From Trissonchulus latispiculum (taxonomy: Eukaryota; Nematoda; Enoplea; Enoplida; Ironidae), in assembly GCA_030248195.1 (NCBI GenBank), contig JASAND010021254.1, positions 30,868 through 94,867 on the forward strand: a stretch of DNA of 64,000 nucleotides. Direction: 5' to 3'. The position numbers and the translations under genes were made by a program. The stretch's first letter is position 1. Every line of letters starts with the position of its first letter. Below are positions 34,756 through 46,400 of the stretch, piece by piece. Under the pieces are notes generated by a model. That model searched no databases. It had not been told where the DNA came from and saw only the letters and a list, made by a program, of their open reading frames with translations.

Positions 34756-36132
34756 GGGCCTTTTCGCGAATGGGTTAAAAGAGTTAAATTTAACTCGGCG
34801 AGTTAAGCAGAGTTAAAATTTTTAACTCTGCCGTCATTCGCGAAAAGAGTTAAAAATTAACACTTTTAACTCTACTCTTTTCATGAACGACACGTAGAGT
34901 TAAAAAGCTGCAGAGTTAAATTTAACTCTACCCTTTTCATGAAAGGGTTAAATTTAACTCTTTTAACTCGCTCTCGCTATTTTACATTGAATTTTAACCC
35001 GCGTCTCAGCACGCGGGTTAAACGAGTTAAAATCTACTATGGCTTTACATTGTTATTGCCACGTTTTGCGCGCGTAATAAAGCTTTCAATATGACAAGAT
35101 AATCCAACCAATGAAAGCACAACACATAGTTTCATTGGATGGTTCATAATGCATCAAAATTACTTAAGCATTTGTCAATATTCTGCTGAATTGTTTACGC
35201 TAAGGCAACGAAATATTCTACTTAATCAAATAAAAATAGATGGAACAAAATGTTTTAAACATGCTGCATTGTTAGAAATAATAATTGAATAAAATTATAT
35301 AATCAAATTAAAATAATTAATTATAATTATAAATAAGCTCTAAATTATTTTTGCAAGTTATTTATCTCCACTTTATGAATGCAAATGTGAGGAAGTGTGT
35401 ATGAGAGTTGCAACATGGAAAGCCGAATCAACGGGACTCTACAACTAACCGCAAGCTCAACTTTCTCTCAAAAATTGGTTAAAGCGCCAATTTTGCCATG
35501 AAAATTACTGTAAACTTTAAAAAATTTGAACCTTTAGACTTTATGGGAGGACATCTAGACAATTGTTACGCGAATTTTGCTGGAACTGGTAACAGAGATG
35601 AAACCGGGTCACTATTTACTGACCCGGTGACCCGGTCGACCCCTGACCCGGTGACCCGGTGACCCGGTATTTTTGGAAATTCAGGTTTAAGCTTGAAATT
35701 TTTGAAAATACTTATATTGGGGTGCGGTGAGCGATCTTTTTGGACATTTTTGGCGTCTAAAGTATGAAGCTGGGCAAACTTAATGCTTTAGTGAAAAGTT
35801 GGATATTACGAAAAGAAAATTATTTAAACTCTTATCTAGTATGCCGAGAATTAATTTCAGCTCGCCCAGTTTTAACTCTTTTCGCGAATGCACTGAGTTA
35901 ATTTTAACTCTCCCAATTTTAACCATTTTAACTCTTTTCGCGAACGCACAGAGTTAATTTTAACTCTCCCAGTTTCAACTCTTTTAACTCTGTGATTTTT
36001 AACCCTGCAGAGTTAAAAGAGTTAAAAACAGACAGAGTTAAATTTAACTCTGTGCATTCGCGAAAAGAGTTAAAAGAGTTAATTTTAACTCTACTCTACT
36101 CTACTCTACTCTACCCATTCGCGAAAAGGCCC
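34756..36132. mobile_element. PIF/Harbinger-like foldback with GAGTTAAATTTAACTC and TTCGCGAA repeats
   Basis: The ends GGGCCTTTTCGCGAATGGGT and their complement are flanked by TTA on both sides (34753-34755, 36133-36135). Both subterminal regions, about 260 bp each, are packed with GAGTTAA/TTAACTC and ATTCGCGAAAAG units. The middle (about 35020-35870) lacks these units and may be a later insertion. Fragments of the family occur near 6005, 11771 and 41575. Confidence 0.8.
35605..35675. repeat. GTGACCCGG tandem repeat
   Basis: Units of GACCCGGTGACCCGGT follow ACAGAGATGAAACCGGGTCA. The first bases resemble a hAT-type end (CAGAGATG), but no second end was identified. Confidence 0.5.
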
Positions 36133-36266
36133 TTAGAAATACGAACTTTTCATCTCTATCCTATCTGAGTGCTCGCCATTCCCTTCCGAATCCCTTTCTA
36201 CAGCCATGGTTTTTTAGAACCCCAAGATGTCGAGCAAGCTATGGTAGTTATCAGCTATCTTAGTTG

Positions 36267-36667
36267 GGATCTTTTGCGCTTTCCCCCCCCAGCCCTAACT
36301 TTTGATTTTTTGACCAATAACTCTGAAATTTGGTGTGGGTGTATACTGAAGGCTGATGAATTCAAAAATTAAAAAAAATTTAAAGTTAAAAAAATTTTAA
36401 AAAATTTAAAATTTTAGTTTGGTAAGGGGGGACCAAGGGGAACCAAAATTTTTTAAAAAATTTGCTGAAAACTTGAATACAGGGGTTTTCTGGGGCGCTG
36501 AGCACGAATCTGAAATCCGTTTTTCGATTCAGCTTTTCGTTAGCTCAGTATAAGCTCATTAAGTTAATTTTTGATTTCATCAGCCCCAGTACGCACCCAC
36601 ACCAAATTTCAAAGTTATTGGTCGAAAAAATCAAGAGTTAGGGCTGAGGGGAAAAGCGCAAAAGATC
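36267..36667. mobile_element. Foldback MITE with a perfect 9-bp target duplication
   Basis: The ends GGATCTTTTGCGCTTTCC and the complement GGGAAAAGCGCAAAAGATC are flanked by TCTTAGTTG at 36258-36266 and 36668-36676. A 9-bp duplication points to a Mutator-like (MULE) element. The two halves are inverted copies over about 90 bp each, including ACCAATAACT/AGTTATTGGT. Related pieces lie at 17866 and 39320-39590. Confidence 0.8.
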
Positions 36668-37201
36668 TCTTAGTTGTGCTTGACATGGATGGGGGTCATT
36701 TGTGGCTGGCCAGACAACATTGGTGACCTGGGTGCAACTGAAATAACCGTACGTCTGACTGGCTTGGGGATCATGTTTCTGTCCTTGACCTTCGCTTCTC
36801 CGCTTCCTGTCCGTATTTTTAACGGTCTGCGAAGAGCAGCAACGTAATGGCCACTTTGTGTGCCGCTGTTGCTAGGCCCTTCTCAAAAAAATAAAGAACA
36901 AGGTAAATTCCAAAATTTTTTAATATTTTAATCGATATCAGTTTTAAGTTTTAATCAGTCTATTATTGATTTATTATCTTAAAATTTGGTGAGAATGCGA
37001 TTGTGCGCACTTTCAATCTTTTAAAAATTTGAAAAATTAAATTCTTGATTTTCAGGGGCAGAAAAACTACTGGATCCAAAAACTGTCACCATTTTTGCTC
37101 AAACGTTGGTTCCAGGGGTTTCAGAAGTGTTGACCACGAATCTGAGATAAATTTTTGTACAGCTTTTTGTTAGCTCAATCTAACAGCTTCATCTTTCAAT
37201 A
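36668..37201. other. AT-rich DNA carrying a piece related to 36420-36550
   Basis: AACCCCTGGGGTTTCAGAAG-like blocks and CAGCTTTTTGTTAGCTCAA near 37161-37181 resemble the interior of the 9-bp-TSD element, so the hAT-like element that follows has inserted into another copy. Confidence 0.4.
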
Positions 37202-37209
37202 TATAAGCT

Positions 37210-38237
37210 CAGAGTTGGAAGTGGGTCGCGGGTACCCGCGGGTCGACTTTCAGGTCAGTGGGTACCCGCGGGTCAGAGCGGGTCAAGAGTTATTTTTGTT
37301 CACACCAAATTTTCGATAAATTTAGGCTAATTTCACCAGAAAATTTACAATTTATGTTAAATTGTTAATTTTTCTTTAACTTTTGGCTCTTTTGAATGTG
37401 TTTATACATTATAATATATATTGCTTTTATGATAAAATTGTTTATTTCTATTAAATCTGTCTTTAATCTTCCGTCAAAAATATTTCAGTAACATTTTCGT
37501 GACATACTCATTGGCATAAATGTTTTATTATCACTGAAACCTTTAATGCCACTGATTGACTGACAAACTGTTTCTGCAAAAACAATGCTGATAGCTTACG
37601 TAGCCTGCAGAGCTTGAAGAAGATATTTACATGCCAAGATTAAAATTTCCACATAGTTCTACGGGTTATGATCATTCCTAATTTAATTTCTACTATGTAT
37701 GTACTATTGGGACTAATAAATAATGTGTATGATATACAACCACTAAACGGGTACCACGGGTACCCAAAGCACTAAAATGGTAGTTTGCTACCATATCCTA
37801 GTTGGGAGTGGACAGTAATATATAAATATTCTTCGTCACGCAGCTGTAAAAAAATTAACCAGAATGGGGCTGAACTTTTATGAAATTGCTACAAGCAAAT
37901 TTATCTTAATCTTCATAACGTTGCCTAAATACTGACTCTAATGACAGATCGAGGTGCCAACACTTCTGCGGTAGCATAGCTTGCTCGGAACTACTTAAAA
38001 CGAAGACGAAATCTAATGCAGTTAGCTTTGAACTTGTCAAAATTTTGTTTGAAAGTTTTAATACTTCACTATGTTCATGTTTAGAAGGTTAATTTTGCTC
38101 GTTGCATGCCATAGAGTACTTAAATATGCGGAAATGTCCAAATTAAAGAAGTGGGTCAAGTGGGTCGCCAAAATCTCAGTGGGTCGCGGGTCGCGGGTAC
38201 CCGCGGGTCACGAAATTTCGACCCACTTCCAACTCTG
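37210..38237. mobile_element. Complete hAT-like element with GGGTACCCGC subterminal repeats
   Basis: The ends are CAGAGTTGGAAGTGGGTCGC and the complement CGACCCACTTCCAACTCTG, with a perfect 8-bp duplication TATAAGCT at 37202-37209 and 38238-38245. GGGTACCCGCGGGTC arrays sit just inside both ends. The 900-bp centre is AT-rich without coding capacity. This is the clearest hAT-type copy in the window. Confidence 0.88.
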
Positions 38238-38652
38238 TATAAGCTAACGAAAAGCTGAATAGAAAAATGAATTTCGATGTATGATAAACCAAACACGTCT
38301 AGGAATGTTATGAATACAAGTGTTCCCAAATGACCTTTATCCCCCCAAAGGGGTAGACGAGGATAATGTTCAATTGATTCTAGCCAGGTTTCAGTCATTG
38401 AACGTTATAAAATTCAAATGCAAGATACAGGTTATTATAGTCTATTGTATTTGTTGAATTTAATTCATAATTCGACACAATTTTGCCTGTTTTATTACAA
38501 TTCTAATTAAGGCTGCCAAAACGACAGGTTTGACGATTACTTCATCTATTAAAAACAAATGACTGGTGCAAAATAAAACGTAGAATTGTTAGAATTAATC
38601 TTAAATAAGTTCCCAAAAACTTTTGAATCATGTGTTGCTAACTTCACGGTCG

Positions 38653-38765
38653 CTCTGGCAGCTGGTGCAAATCTTCCCCCGGGGGAAGTTTTGCACCGGT
38701 GCAAAATTTCCGGGGGGAAGATTTGCACCGGTGCAAAACTTCCGGGGGTGAAGATTTGCACCGTG
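38653..38765. repeat. Palindromic GGTGCAAA / CTTCCCCCGGGGGAAG array
   Basis: GCACCGGTGC palindromes alternate with TTCCCCCGGGGGAA palindromes about every 40 bp, so each half-unit (GGTGCAAAACTTCC) is present several times in both orientations. ORFs across it on both strands are composition artefacts. Confidence 0.65.
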
Positions 38766-39319
38766 ACAACGCCACAAAAGCATGCATTGTGAACGCCAGA
38801 ATAGTCAGCCTGGGGCCGCTTTTGCACTAAAATAATATCTTAGTAACCCAGGGGGCCTTCAGAATCCATTGCAACTGGAGGGGATTTTGTCAGGAGAACA
38901 GAAAAGTTACGGAGGGGATTTGTCCAAGAACAGAAAAGTTACAGTATTCAAATTTTCTGATTTCTATTGAAAATGGACTAAAATCGTTAATTTTAGATTT
39001 TTAGCTTCTGCTGGCAACGATAACTTAGACAAATCAAAATCGTTCGAAACGTTCTATAGTTCATTTATCCAATCCAAAACTTACATAGTAATCGTTTCTT
39101 TGAGACAGCCCCAAAAACACTGAAATTGAAAAATCACGAAGATACGGTTTTTGACCTATAACTTGAAACTGTTGCAAAATGGACGTTTGTGCTAAGAAGA
39201 AAAGTTGTTTAGAATAGAAAAAGTTATCGATTGATGTAGATATTTGGACATTTGTGAAGATCGAAGAATTTGAGTAAAATCGGTGAGGGTAGAAAATTTT
39301 TGATCCAAATAGCCCCCTT
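38766..39319. other. Intergenic DNA, nothing recognised
   Basis: A short GGAGGGGATTTTGTC / GGAGGGGATTTGTCC direct repeat lies at 38877-38925. No coding segment. Confidence 0.4.
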
Positions 39320-39590
39320 CTATCGAACGAAAAGCTGAATCGAAAAACGGTTTTCACCTTCGTGCTGAGCCCCCCTGAAAACCACCATATGAAAGTTTTC
39401 AGCAAAATTGTTTCAAAAATTTTTCGGTTTCACTTGGTCACCTCTTATCAAACTAAAACTTACAACTTTTAATTTTTGTATTCACAAGTCTCCATTATGT
39501 CTCGATCCATACAAAATTTCAAAGTTATTGGTCAAAAAATCAAAGTTGTGGCTGGGGAGAGGAGGGAAGCGCAAAAAAATCCTGCACCTC
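39320..39590. repeat. Diverged copy of the 9-bp-TSD element (inverted)
   Basis: ACGAAAAGCTGAATCGAAAA, GTGCTGAGC, AAAGTTATTGGTCAAAAAAT and GGGAAGCGCAAAAAA follow the order seen in 36420-36667. Confidence 0.55.
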
Positions 39591-40165
39591 CGTAATCCCA
39601 GCCTAAAAATCTGTAAAATAACAAAAAGCAAACTCCTCAGGGTTTTGATTTATAAAAATGAAATCAAAATTTCGAGTTTTGATAGCTCAAAAATTCAAGT
39701 AAACTAAGGAAGTTTCGACAGAAAACAAATCATAACTAAACTAACACAAAACCAACACTGGTTCATTGTCCCCATCAAATCCGAGCTATATAAGGTACAT
39801 ATATAGAATTAAACCAAGACATTTTTACTGACAGAAACATACGTTTTAAAATTATTCTCATTGGTAAACAAAAATATAATTTAAAAATAAAGCTGTTCAA
39901 AGGTTTGTAGGATGCTGCAAACTTATTCCAAGGAAATAAATACACAATTTCTTTCCAAACAGGATTATGGTTGAGAATGAAGCATAAAACTACGGGCTGA
40001 CGACCGCATTATGTTGTTGTCTAACAAAGGACTAAAAGTTCATTCCTGAAAATCGAAAACAGGTCGCAGAAAACAGGCGATGGCACTGAATCAGATGCAT
40101 AGCCGATGTCGAACGACTGAGCAAGCAGTAATAGATGTCTAAAACGGGAGATTAACGCTCTCTCG
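39591..40165. other. ECSIT: Downstream region of ECSIT
   Basis: This holds the presumed 3' UTR of ECSIT (minus strand). I saw no unambiguous AATAAA signal on the minus strand close to the stop codon, so the end of the transcript is unresolved. Confidence 0.35.
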
Positions 40166-40473
40166 TCACCAATACTTAATCCTTTCAGGCTTAGGACCAC
40201 GAGGGGCCGGTTGGAAGGTGGAATCTGACATAACAAGGGCGCCGGATTCGCCGTGCTTCATTCGAAAAATTATGGGAATCTCGGACAGCCGAGGATTGAG
40301 GCGTTCAAGAAAATTGATCCAAAAAGTCAGAGAGTCTTTTGTTCCTGTGCCCGTGATACACAAGGCTAGAATTGTGCCATCTTCCTGCTCGTGCATAGTA
40401 GGCTTAGTTATCAACTGGGTTCGCCTATTTCTGGGCATTTCGCTGGTATATTTTGTCTGCCAGTGTCTAAAAT
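40166..40473 (-). CDS. ECSIT: ECSIT exon 8 (last exon, stop codon)
   Basis: Residues 311 (last two bases of the codon) to 412, with TGA at 40166-40168. Of two stacked acceptors, CTGTTTTAG|AT (upstream) has the polypyrimidine tract and fits phase 1; the nearer one, ATTTTAG, would break the frame. The exon contains KPTMHEQEDGTILALCITGT and NPRLSEIPIIFRM, the conserved C-terminal motif (vertebrate GPVFAMC...IPVVFRL). The last 25 residues are basic and Pro-rich and not conserved. Confidence 0.94.
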
Positions 40474-43400
40474 CTAAAACAGAAAGAATAATTAATGCAT
40501 ATGGGTTTCAAAAAATTCAACCGAGGCCTGGGCTTTTTTACTGGGGGGGGGGCACTCGGCCCCACCCCCACTTTTTTTGGGCTTCCATCCCAACTCACTA
40601 TAAGATGTCCAGAAAATGCCAAATTTTAAGGATTTTTTGGTCAAAATTTTCAAAAATTCCCCGGCTTCGCCGGAATTTTTACTCAAAAATAGTCATTTTG
40701 GTATTCAAACTCAATTTTTGAGCATTTTTAAGCATAGTTATAGCAGTATATGTAAAAAACAGGCTATTTTTACTGCATTTTTAGCGATTTTAGACCCCTT
40801 TAGATTCCCCCCCCACTTTTGGGTTCCCCCCCCACTTTTTTCGCCTAGAAAAAGCACAGGAGGCGACTACACATTGCCATTTATTGGAGTACATAATATT
40901 TCAATTTTCAACTGCAAACAGTCCAAATCAGAATTTAATTCGCCACCACTACATAACAGAAAGCAAAGCCGCAGACTATAGTGGTGAAGCCAAAATTAAT
41001 GCACAAGAAAATTGATTCAATTAATCTAGAGATGAGTGTGCAAGGATAACTGGACATTTATAACGGTACGTTTCTCGATGCACCAAAGCCCATAGTCAGC
41101 ACGGGACAGGAGTAGACTTTCAGTTAGCTGATCTTCATATCCGACCAAAGCTCACGTGACATAAACCAGGCTTGATTTTCAAATACACACCTGGGAAAAT
41201 TTTTGATTACCTTTGAATTTAGTCAAAAATTGGACATGACAATATCTTGCTGCGAAGATGAGAACAGTACAGTGGTAGCTTGTCTTCGAGAATACTTTAC
41301 CATTTTAATTATTTCAGAAAAAACAAACTCGCTGCCCTGCAACCTACCAAATTTAAAAACATTCAATGTAACTTTACAATCAGCCACTTATTTACCTTCT
41401 GCAGATAGGGTTTCCTCTTCTTCGAATGTTTGAAAAATCTTTGAATGATTCGGATCAGCAATCAAAGTGAAATACTTTAACTGACACTCATCCAGCCAAA
41501 CGTTGAAGGGACCATCGACATAAAGTGGGTTGGACTTCTTATGTCTGAAATAAAAAACTGGATGATACGTGTGTACTCTACCAGGGTAGAGTCGAGTAGA
41601 GTTAAATTACCTGTTTTAACTCCACTCAAGCTCGAGTTTCCCTATTTTAATCCTTTCATGAAAAGGAGAGAGTTAATTGTAACTCTACTCTACCCTTTCT
41701 TGAAAATGCCCTGGAGGCAGTTTCATAAAAAGAGAGCTCGCATGCGAGTGCTAGAATGCAGTGCTAGTTAAAAGTAGCAGTGTTTCATAAAATTTTTCAG
41801 GGACTCGGCAAAAATTAGCCAAGGTTCTGCTGCTACTAGCGGAGCATGCACTACTAGAGCTAGTTACAAGAATGCTGGTATAAGTTGGGCTAAAACAAAG
41901 GATAATTCTTTAAAAATCCTTTCTGTTTATAAAGCAAATCATTTGAAATTATAGGACAGCATAAAGCAATGATTTCTCGTCAAGTTGTAACGATTTCGAA
42001 ACAAAATTTTTTTGAAACGTGTAAGTTATAGCACTAATTCTTCTGAAGGTTCTCTAGTCAAAGTTTACTAGAAAACTAGGCAGCTGCTACTAGCAGAGTG
42101 GACTGCACAAACTGAAGTTTTATAAAGCAAGTACTAACAAAGAGCAGGCGGCAGTTTCATAAAACTTTTTATTCACTTGACTTGACTATTAGCATAGTCT
42201 AGTACGCGAGTCAAGTGCCTAACTTGTTTCATAAAACATTTCCAGTCAAGCTAGTACTAGCATTAGAGTTGCGAGTCTAGTGGGTAGTCAAGTGCGAGTT
42301 GATATAACAGCGTCTTGCTAGTAACTGTTTCATAAAACTTCAGCTGTTGCAGACTACCCCGCTACTAGCAGCAGTCTACTTCTCGAGTGAATTTCGACTA
42401 AAGACCTTTCAGAAAATGTGCTACAACTTTCGTGTTTTTAGATTTATGATTGGAAATTTTTGTAATGGGAAGCGAAAGCTTTTCTTTGCTACGTCCCAAA
42501 ATTTTAAATGATTTCGTTTGCTGAAAAAATAGATATGATTTTTTAAAGATTTACGCTTAGTTTTGGAAATACTGATACTAGCATACTTGCAACTCGCTCT
42601 AGCAGTGCTAGTGCCACTATAAGCATCACAACCTTAGCTAATTTTGTCGAGTCCCTGAAAATTTTTATGAAACACCTACAATTGCAACTCGCAGTAGTCT
42701 TGCTAGTACTAGCATGATAGTACTCGCATGCAAGTCCAGTTTTTATGAAACTGCCCCCAGCTAATCCACTAGCACTTGACTGTTTACTAAACTCGCAAGT
42801 CAAGTGAGAGCACCCGCTTGATTGAGAAAGTTTTATGAAACAGTGTAGTTACGTGACTCGACTAGTAGTCGAGTCAAGTGAATAAAACCTTTTATGAAAA
42901 TGCCCCCAGAGTTAACAAATACATCAGTTTTAATTCCAATAGATTTTAAGAAAGGGAAAGCTATGAAACCTGTTTTCCGCATAATACACAGGGACCGATA
43001 TTATATATGTTATAAAAATCATAGTTCTTTAGTTGCAATCATAGGAAAACGTGGGGAGCCGGCCCTGTAAAGACATCAATTTTTACAATACAATTTACAT
43101 TCGAAATCGGTAGATCCCTCAGATAGAAGGGAAAAGGGCAGGCCTTCTCGTCCATCAGGGAAAAAGGCTAAACCGTTCAGCGAAGTATACCAAAAATTAC
43201 CAATTTTTTGCAACTTTTAGCGATATTTTCAAATTAGCTGTCTTCAGATTGCTAATTTTTGACCAAAACATAAAATATTCTTAAATTTTTGTTAGTTTTG
43301 GTGTAGACCCCCCAAAAATTTAGGATTTTCTCATGGGCAGCTCTTCGAACCCCATGTTACTGTATGATTCCAAGTATCAAGCCTCGAGTTTGTTTCACAA

Positions 43401-46400
43401 AACACGTGAAAAGGCTGTTCACAACGCTGTTTAAGGTGGTGGTATCCTTTTGTGCAGTGCTTTTGTCGTAATTCTTTGAAACGGTATAACTTTCGCAATT
43501 TTGGGAGTTGGAAAAAGCTTTATACATCGCTTTAAAGCTTATTATCTGTACATTCATATGAGCTTACGAAACCGTCAAAATTAGCAATAAAACAGCAGAA
43601 ATATTTTGACATGCTGACATCTAACAGGATGAATATAGACCAAAAATTTTTGAATATCGATTTCTCAAAACTGAAGAATCGGCCAAAAGTTCTTTCTTTC
43701 TGCCACGATATGAAGGACATATGGGCCGAGGGACGTTTTTTGGATTTGGCTCAGCAGGTTTTAACGATCGAGAAAATCGGCCAAATGCACAGTAACACGA
43801 AATTTCGAAACTTCGCATTGAGTTTTCTTGCTACTCAATACGTTTTAGCCCAAACCAAGAAAAACGACCCTCCGCAGAAGTACGAATTTTGATTATGCCA
43901 AAAATCTCCGGAATCCGTCGAGTAGTTTTTGAGAAATCGATGTTAGAAACAAAATAATCGCAGTTTTGCCAAAATGGTGTTTCGGCCAAATCTCTAGCCT
44001 AAAGCAAAATAAAGTTCGGCTAATAGGCATTCATAAAATGGGCATTTGGACGCTGTATCGATTGAGAATAAATAAGCAACTTTGTCCTTTACATGTAGCA
44101 GTAATTTTGAAAAAACTGATTTCCTCAAAAATTGCCATTTTTTGACCCTCAAAACAGTTCTTTGCTTATACGGACTCTGCCAGCTCAAGCTCCAGCTCAA
44201 AGGTTGTAAGAGCAAAAAGGTTGATTTTCGTGTCCTCTTTCAAGCCATAACAACCAATCCCGTGTCTTGTCTACCTACTGGGAGCCTAAGGCCAAAAACC
44301 AAAGCTTTCTGATTTTTTGGCCGAAAAATACGAGACTGGTTCCAGAATGTAAAGGAGCACGGAAATAGGTTATTTAATATTTAGTAAGTTTTAGCCATTT
44401 CCGTAAGGGATTAAAGCCGTATGAGTCAAAAATACCCGAAAGGAAACCAGTACCTTAAAACCCATTGCTTTGTGTGCACATGCATGGGCGCACTACGTAT
44501 TAGCAAGAGTACATAATAATAAGAGTGTGCCACTAGTGTTATCGGAGCAAAAACTATGCTCTGCTCGCTAACGGCCCACCTCCCCCCCGCCAATTAGACC
44601 CATCACTTCAAAGAATTGTGTGCGCTATGTTTGTGTTCTAAAGCTCGAAGCAGGCACAAAAATCGCGCACGCACTGCTTGTGTTTTCGAGCTTAAGCACA
44701 TAAACATAGAGAGAGTGAGCGTACTCCCGTTTCGACTACAGGTACTGATTAGGGTCTGATTTGCGGGGGGGGGGCGTTAGTGTGCAGAGCATAGTTTTTG
44801 CTCTGATGACATAGAGTTGCCTAGTGACACACTCTTATATTATGTACTCTTGGTATTAGCTACTCGAGAATTTCAAGGCATCTGCGCAATCATTAGCAAC
44901 CTGGTATGAATTTGCAGCAGCTCGCTACCACGAGACGTCTTCTTGTGCTGACTCGAGCAAGCAAATCACTCAACAATTCCACGACTCAAAAACTCTCTGC
45001 ACTGCAATAGATTTGAGAACTAGCAATTCCAGAACCTTACGCGAAAGACAAGACACACTTCGATGGGAGTTCCAAGCTGGCAACAAGATCAGCTTAATGA
45101 AATGAGAACCAGGCTGAAATTAGCTGAATTATAAATCCGAAATAAAAACAATTTGCACAAAATTGCAAATATAACTGTTACGTAATCCTACAACCGCGTA
45201 CTTCAATATGTGTTCAGCTTGTTCAGGACTTTCGCTTGAAACAATCCAAGTGTGCTCAGTTGGTGACTCCAGTTCCTCAGTCTGAAAAACATATTATAGG
45301 AATAAGTTAAGTTTCGTACCAACTTTTTAGTTTCCTTTTCCGTTCATAAGTACATAACCGTTCCTTAGCATGCTGCAATACCGATAAGTACAAAAATGAA
45401 TCTAGCGCTGGGCGCTGGCCGAGAGCTTGGCCGGTTATGGGTTGGGCAACGGAGATTTTGGTGAAATCTGATTTTCACAGAGATTTCGCTGAGAATATCA
45501 ACACTTGGGCCACTGCCGACCATGGGTTGGCTAATTGTGGACTACTAACGCATTGGCCATTGGTCGAAAATTTGCAGGGCAACTGGCCCCCGCTCTAAAT
45601 AATTAAAAATAAAAATAAACTGCACATTCTTAGCAGTCCTTTGTGATCTACAGGAAAGATTCCCATCCGCCATCTGGGCCTGGATTCTGCAGTTTGTCCT
45701 GCCAAGAACCAAAGTCCGGCTAACCCAATTGGCTTGGCCAACGAAAAATCCGGCCAACGCCCAACACTACTTGCAAATACCTAGATGTACCTAGATGTAC
45801 ATGATACGTATATACGCACGATATTACTGTATATACACGGCATGTCTATGATTTTTTAAACCGGTAAAGTATTTAGTTAAACTTTCAAATTCATTGGGTA
45901 GATAACATCAAGAGTACATAATGGTAAGAGTATGACAGCAGGTACACTCTCTGTTATCAGCAGAAAACCATCCTCTGCACGCTAACGCCCTACCCCCCCA
46001 CAAATCGGTACCCAGTGACCCTCCCCCGCAAATTGGACCCCAGTGAAATGACCACCCCCAGCAAATCAGACCCTAGTGGATTTCACTAGGGTCTGATTTA
46101 CGGGGGGGTCATTTCGCTGGGGTCCAATTTGCGGAGGAGGTCATTTCACTGGGGTCCAATTTGCGGGGGGGGTCACTGGGTACCGATTTGTGGGGGGGGG
46201 GGGTAGGGTGTTAGCGTGCAGAGGATGGTTTCCTGTTGATAACAGAGAGTGTGCCTGCCCTGCTGTCATACTCTTATCATTATGTATATACGCTTGATAA
46301 CATGCAATCTCCGCAAAACTAAATATACTTAATCTGCAGACGAATTTATTACTCTGGTGGTTCATGCTGCATCAAACTAAAAGCAAATAATGTGCATAAG

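Noticed and set aside
41040..41195. Additional ECSIT exon between exons 7 and 8 (frame reading QAWFMSRELWSDMK)
   Set aside because: The frame needs a phase that exon 7 does not provide, and exon 8 joins exon 7 in phase through the stronger upstream acceptor, so no extra exon is needed.
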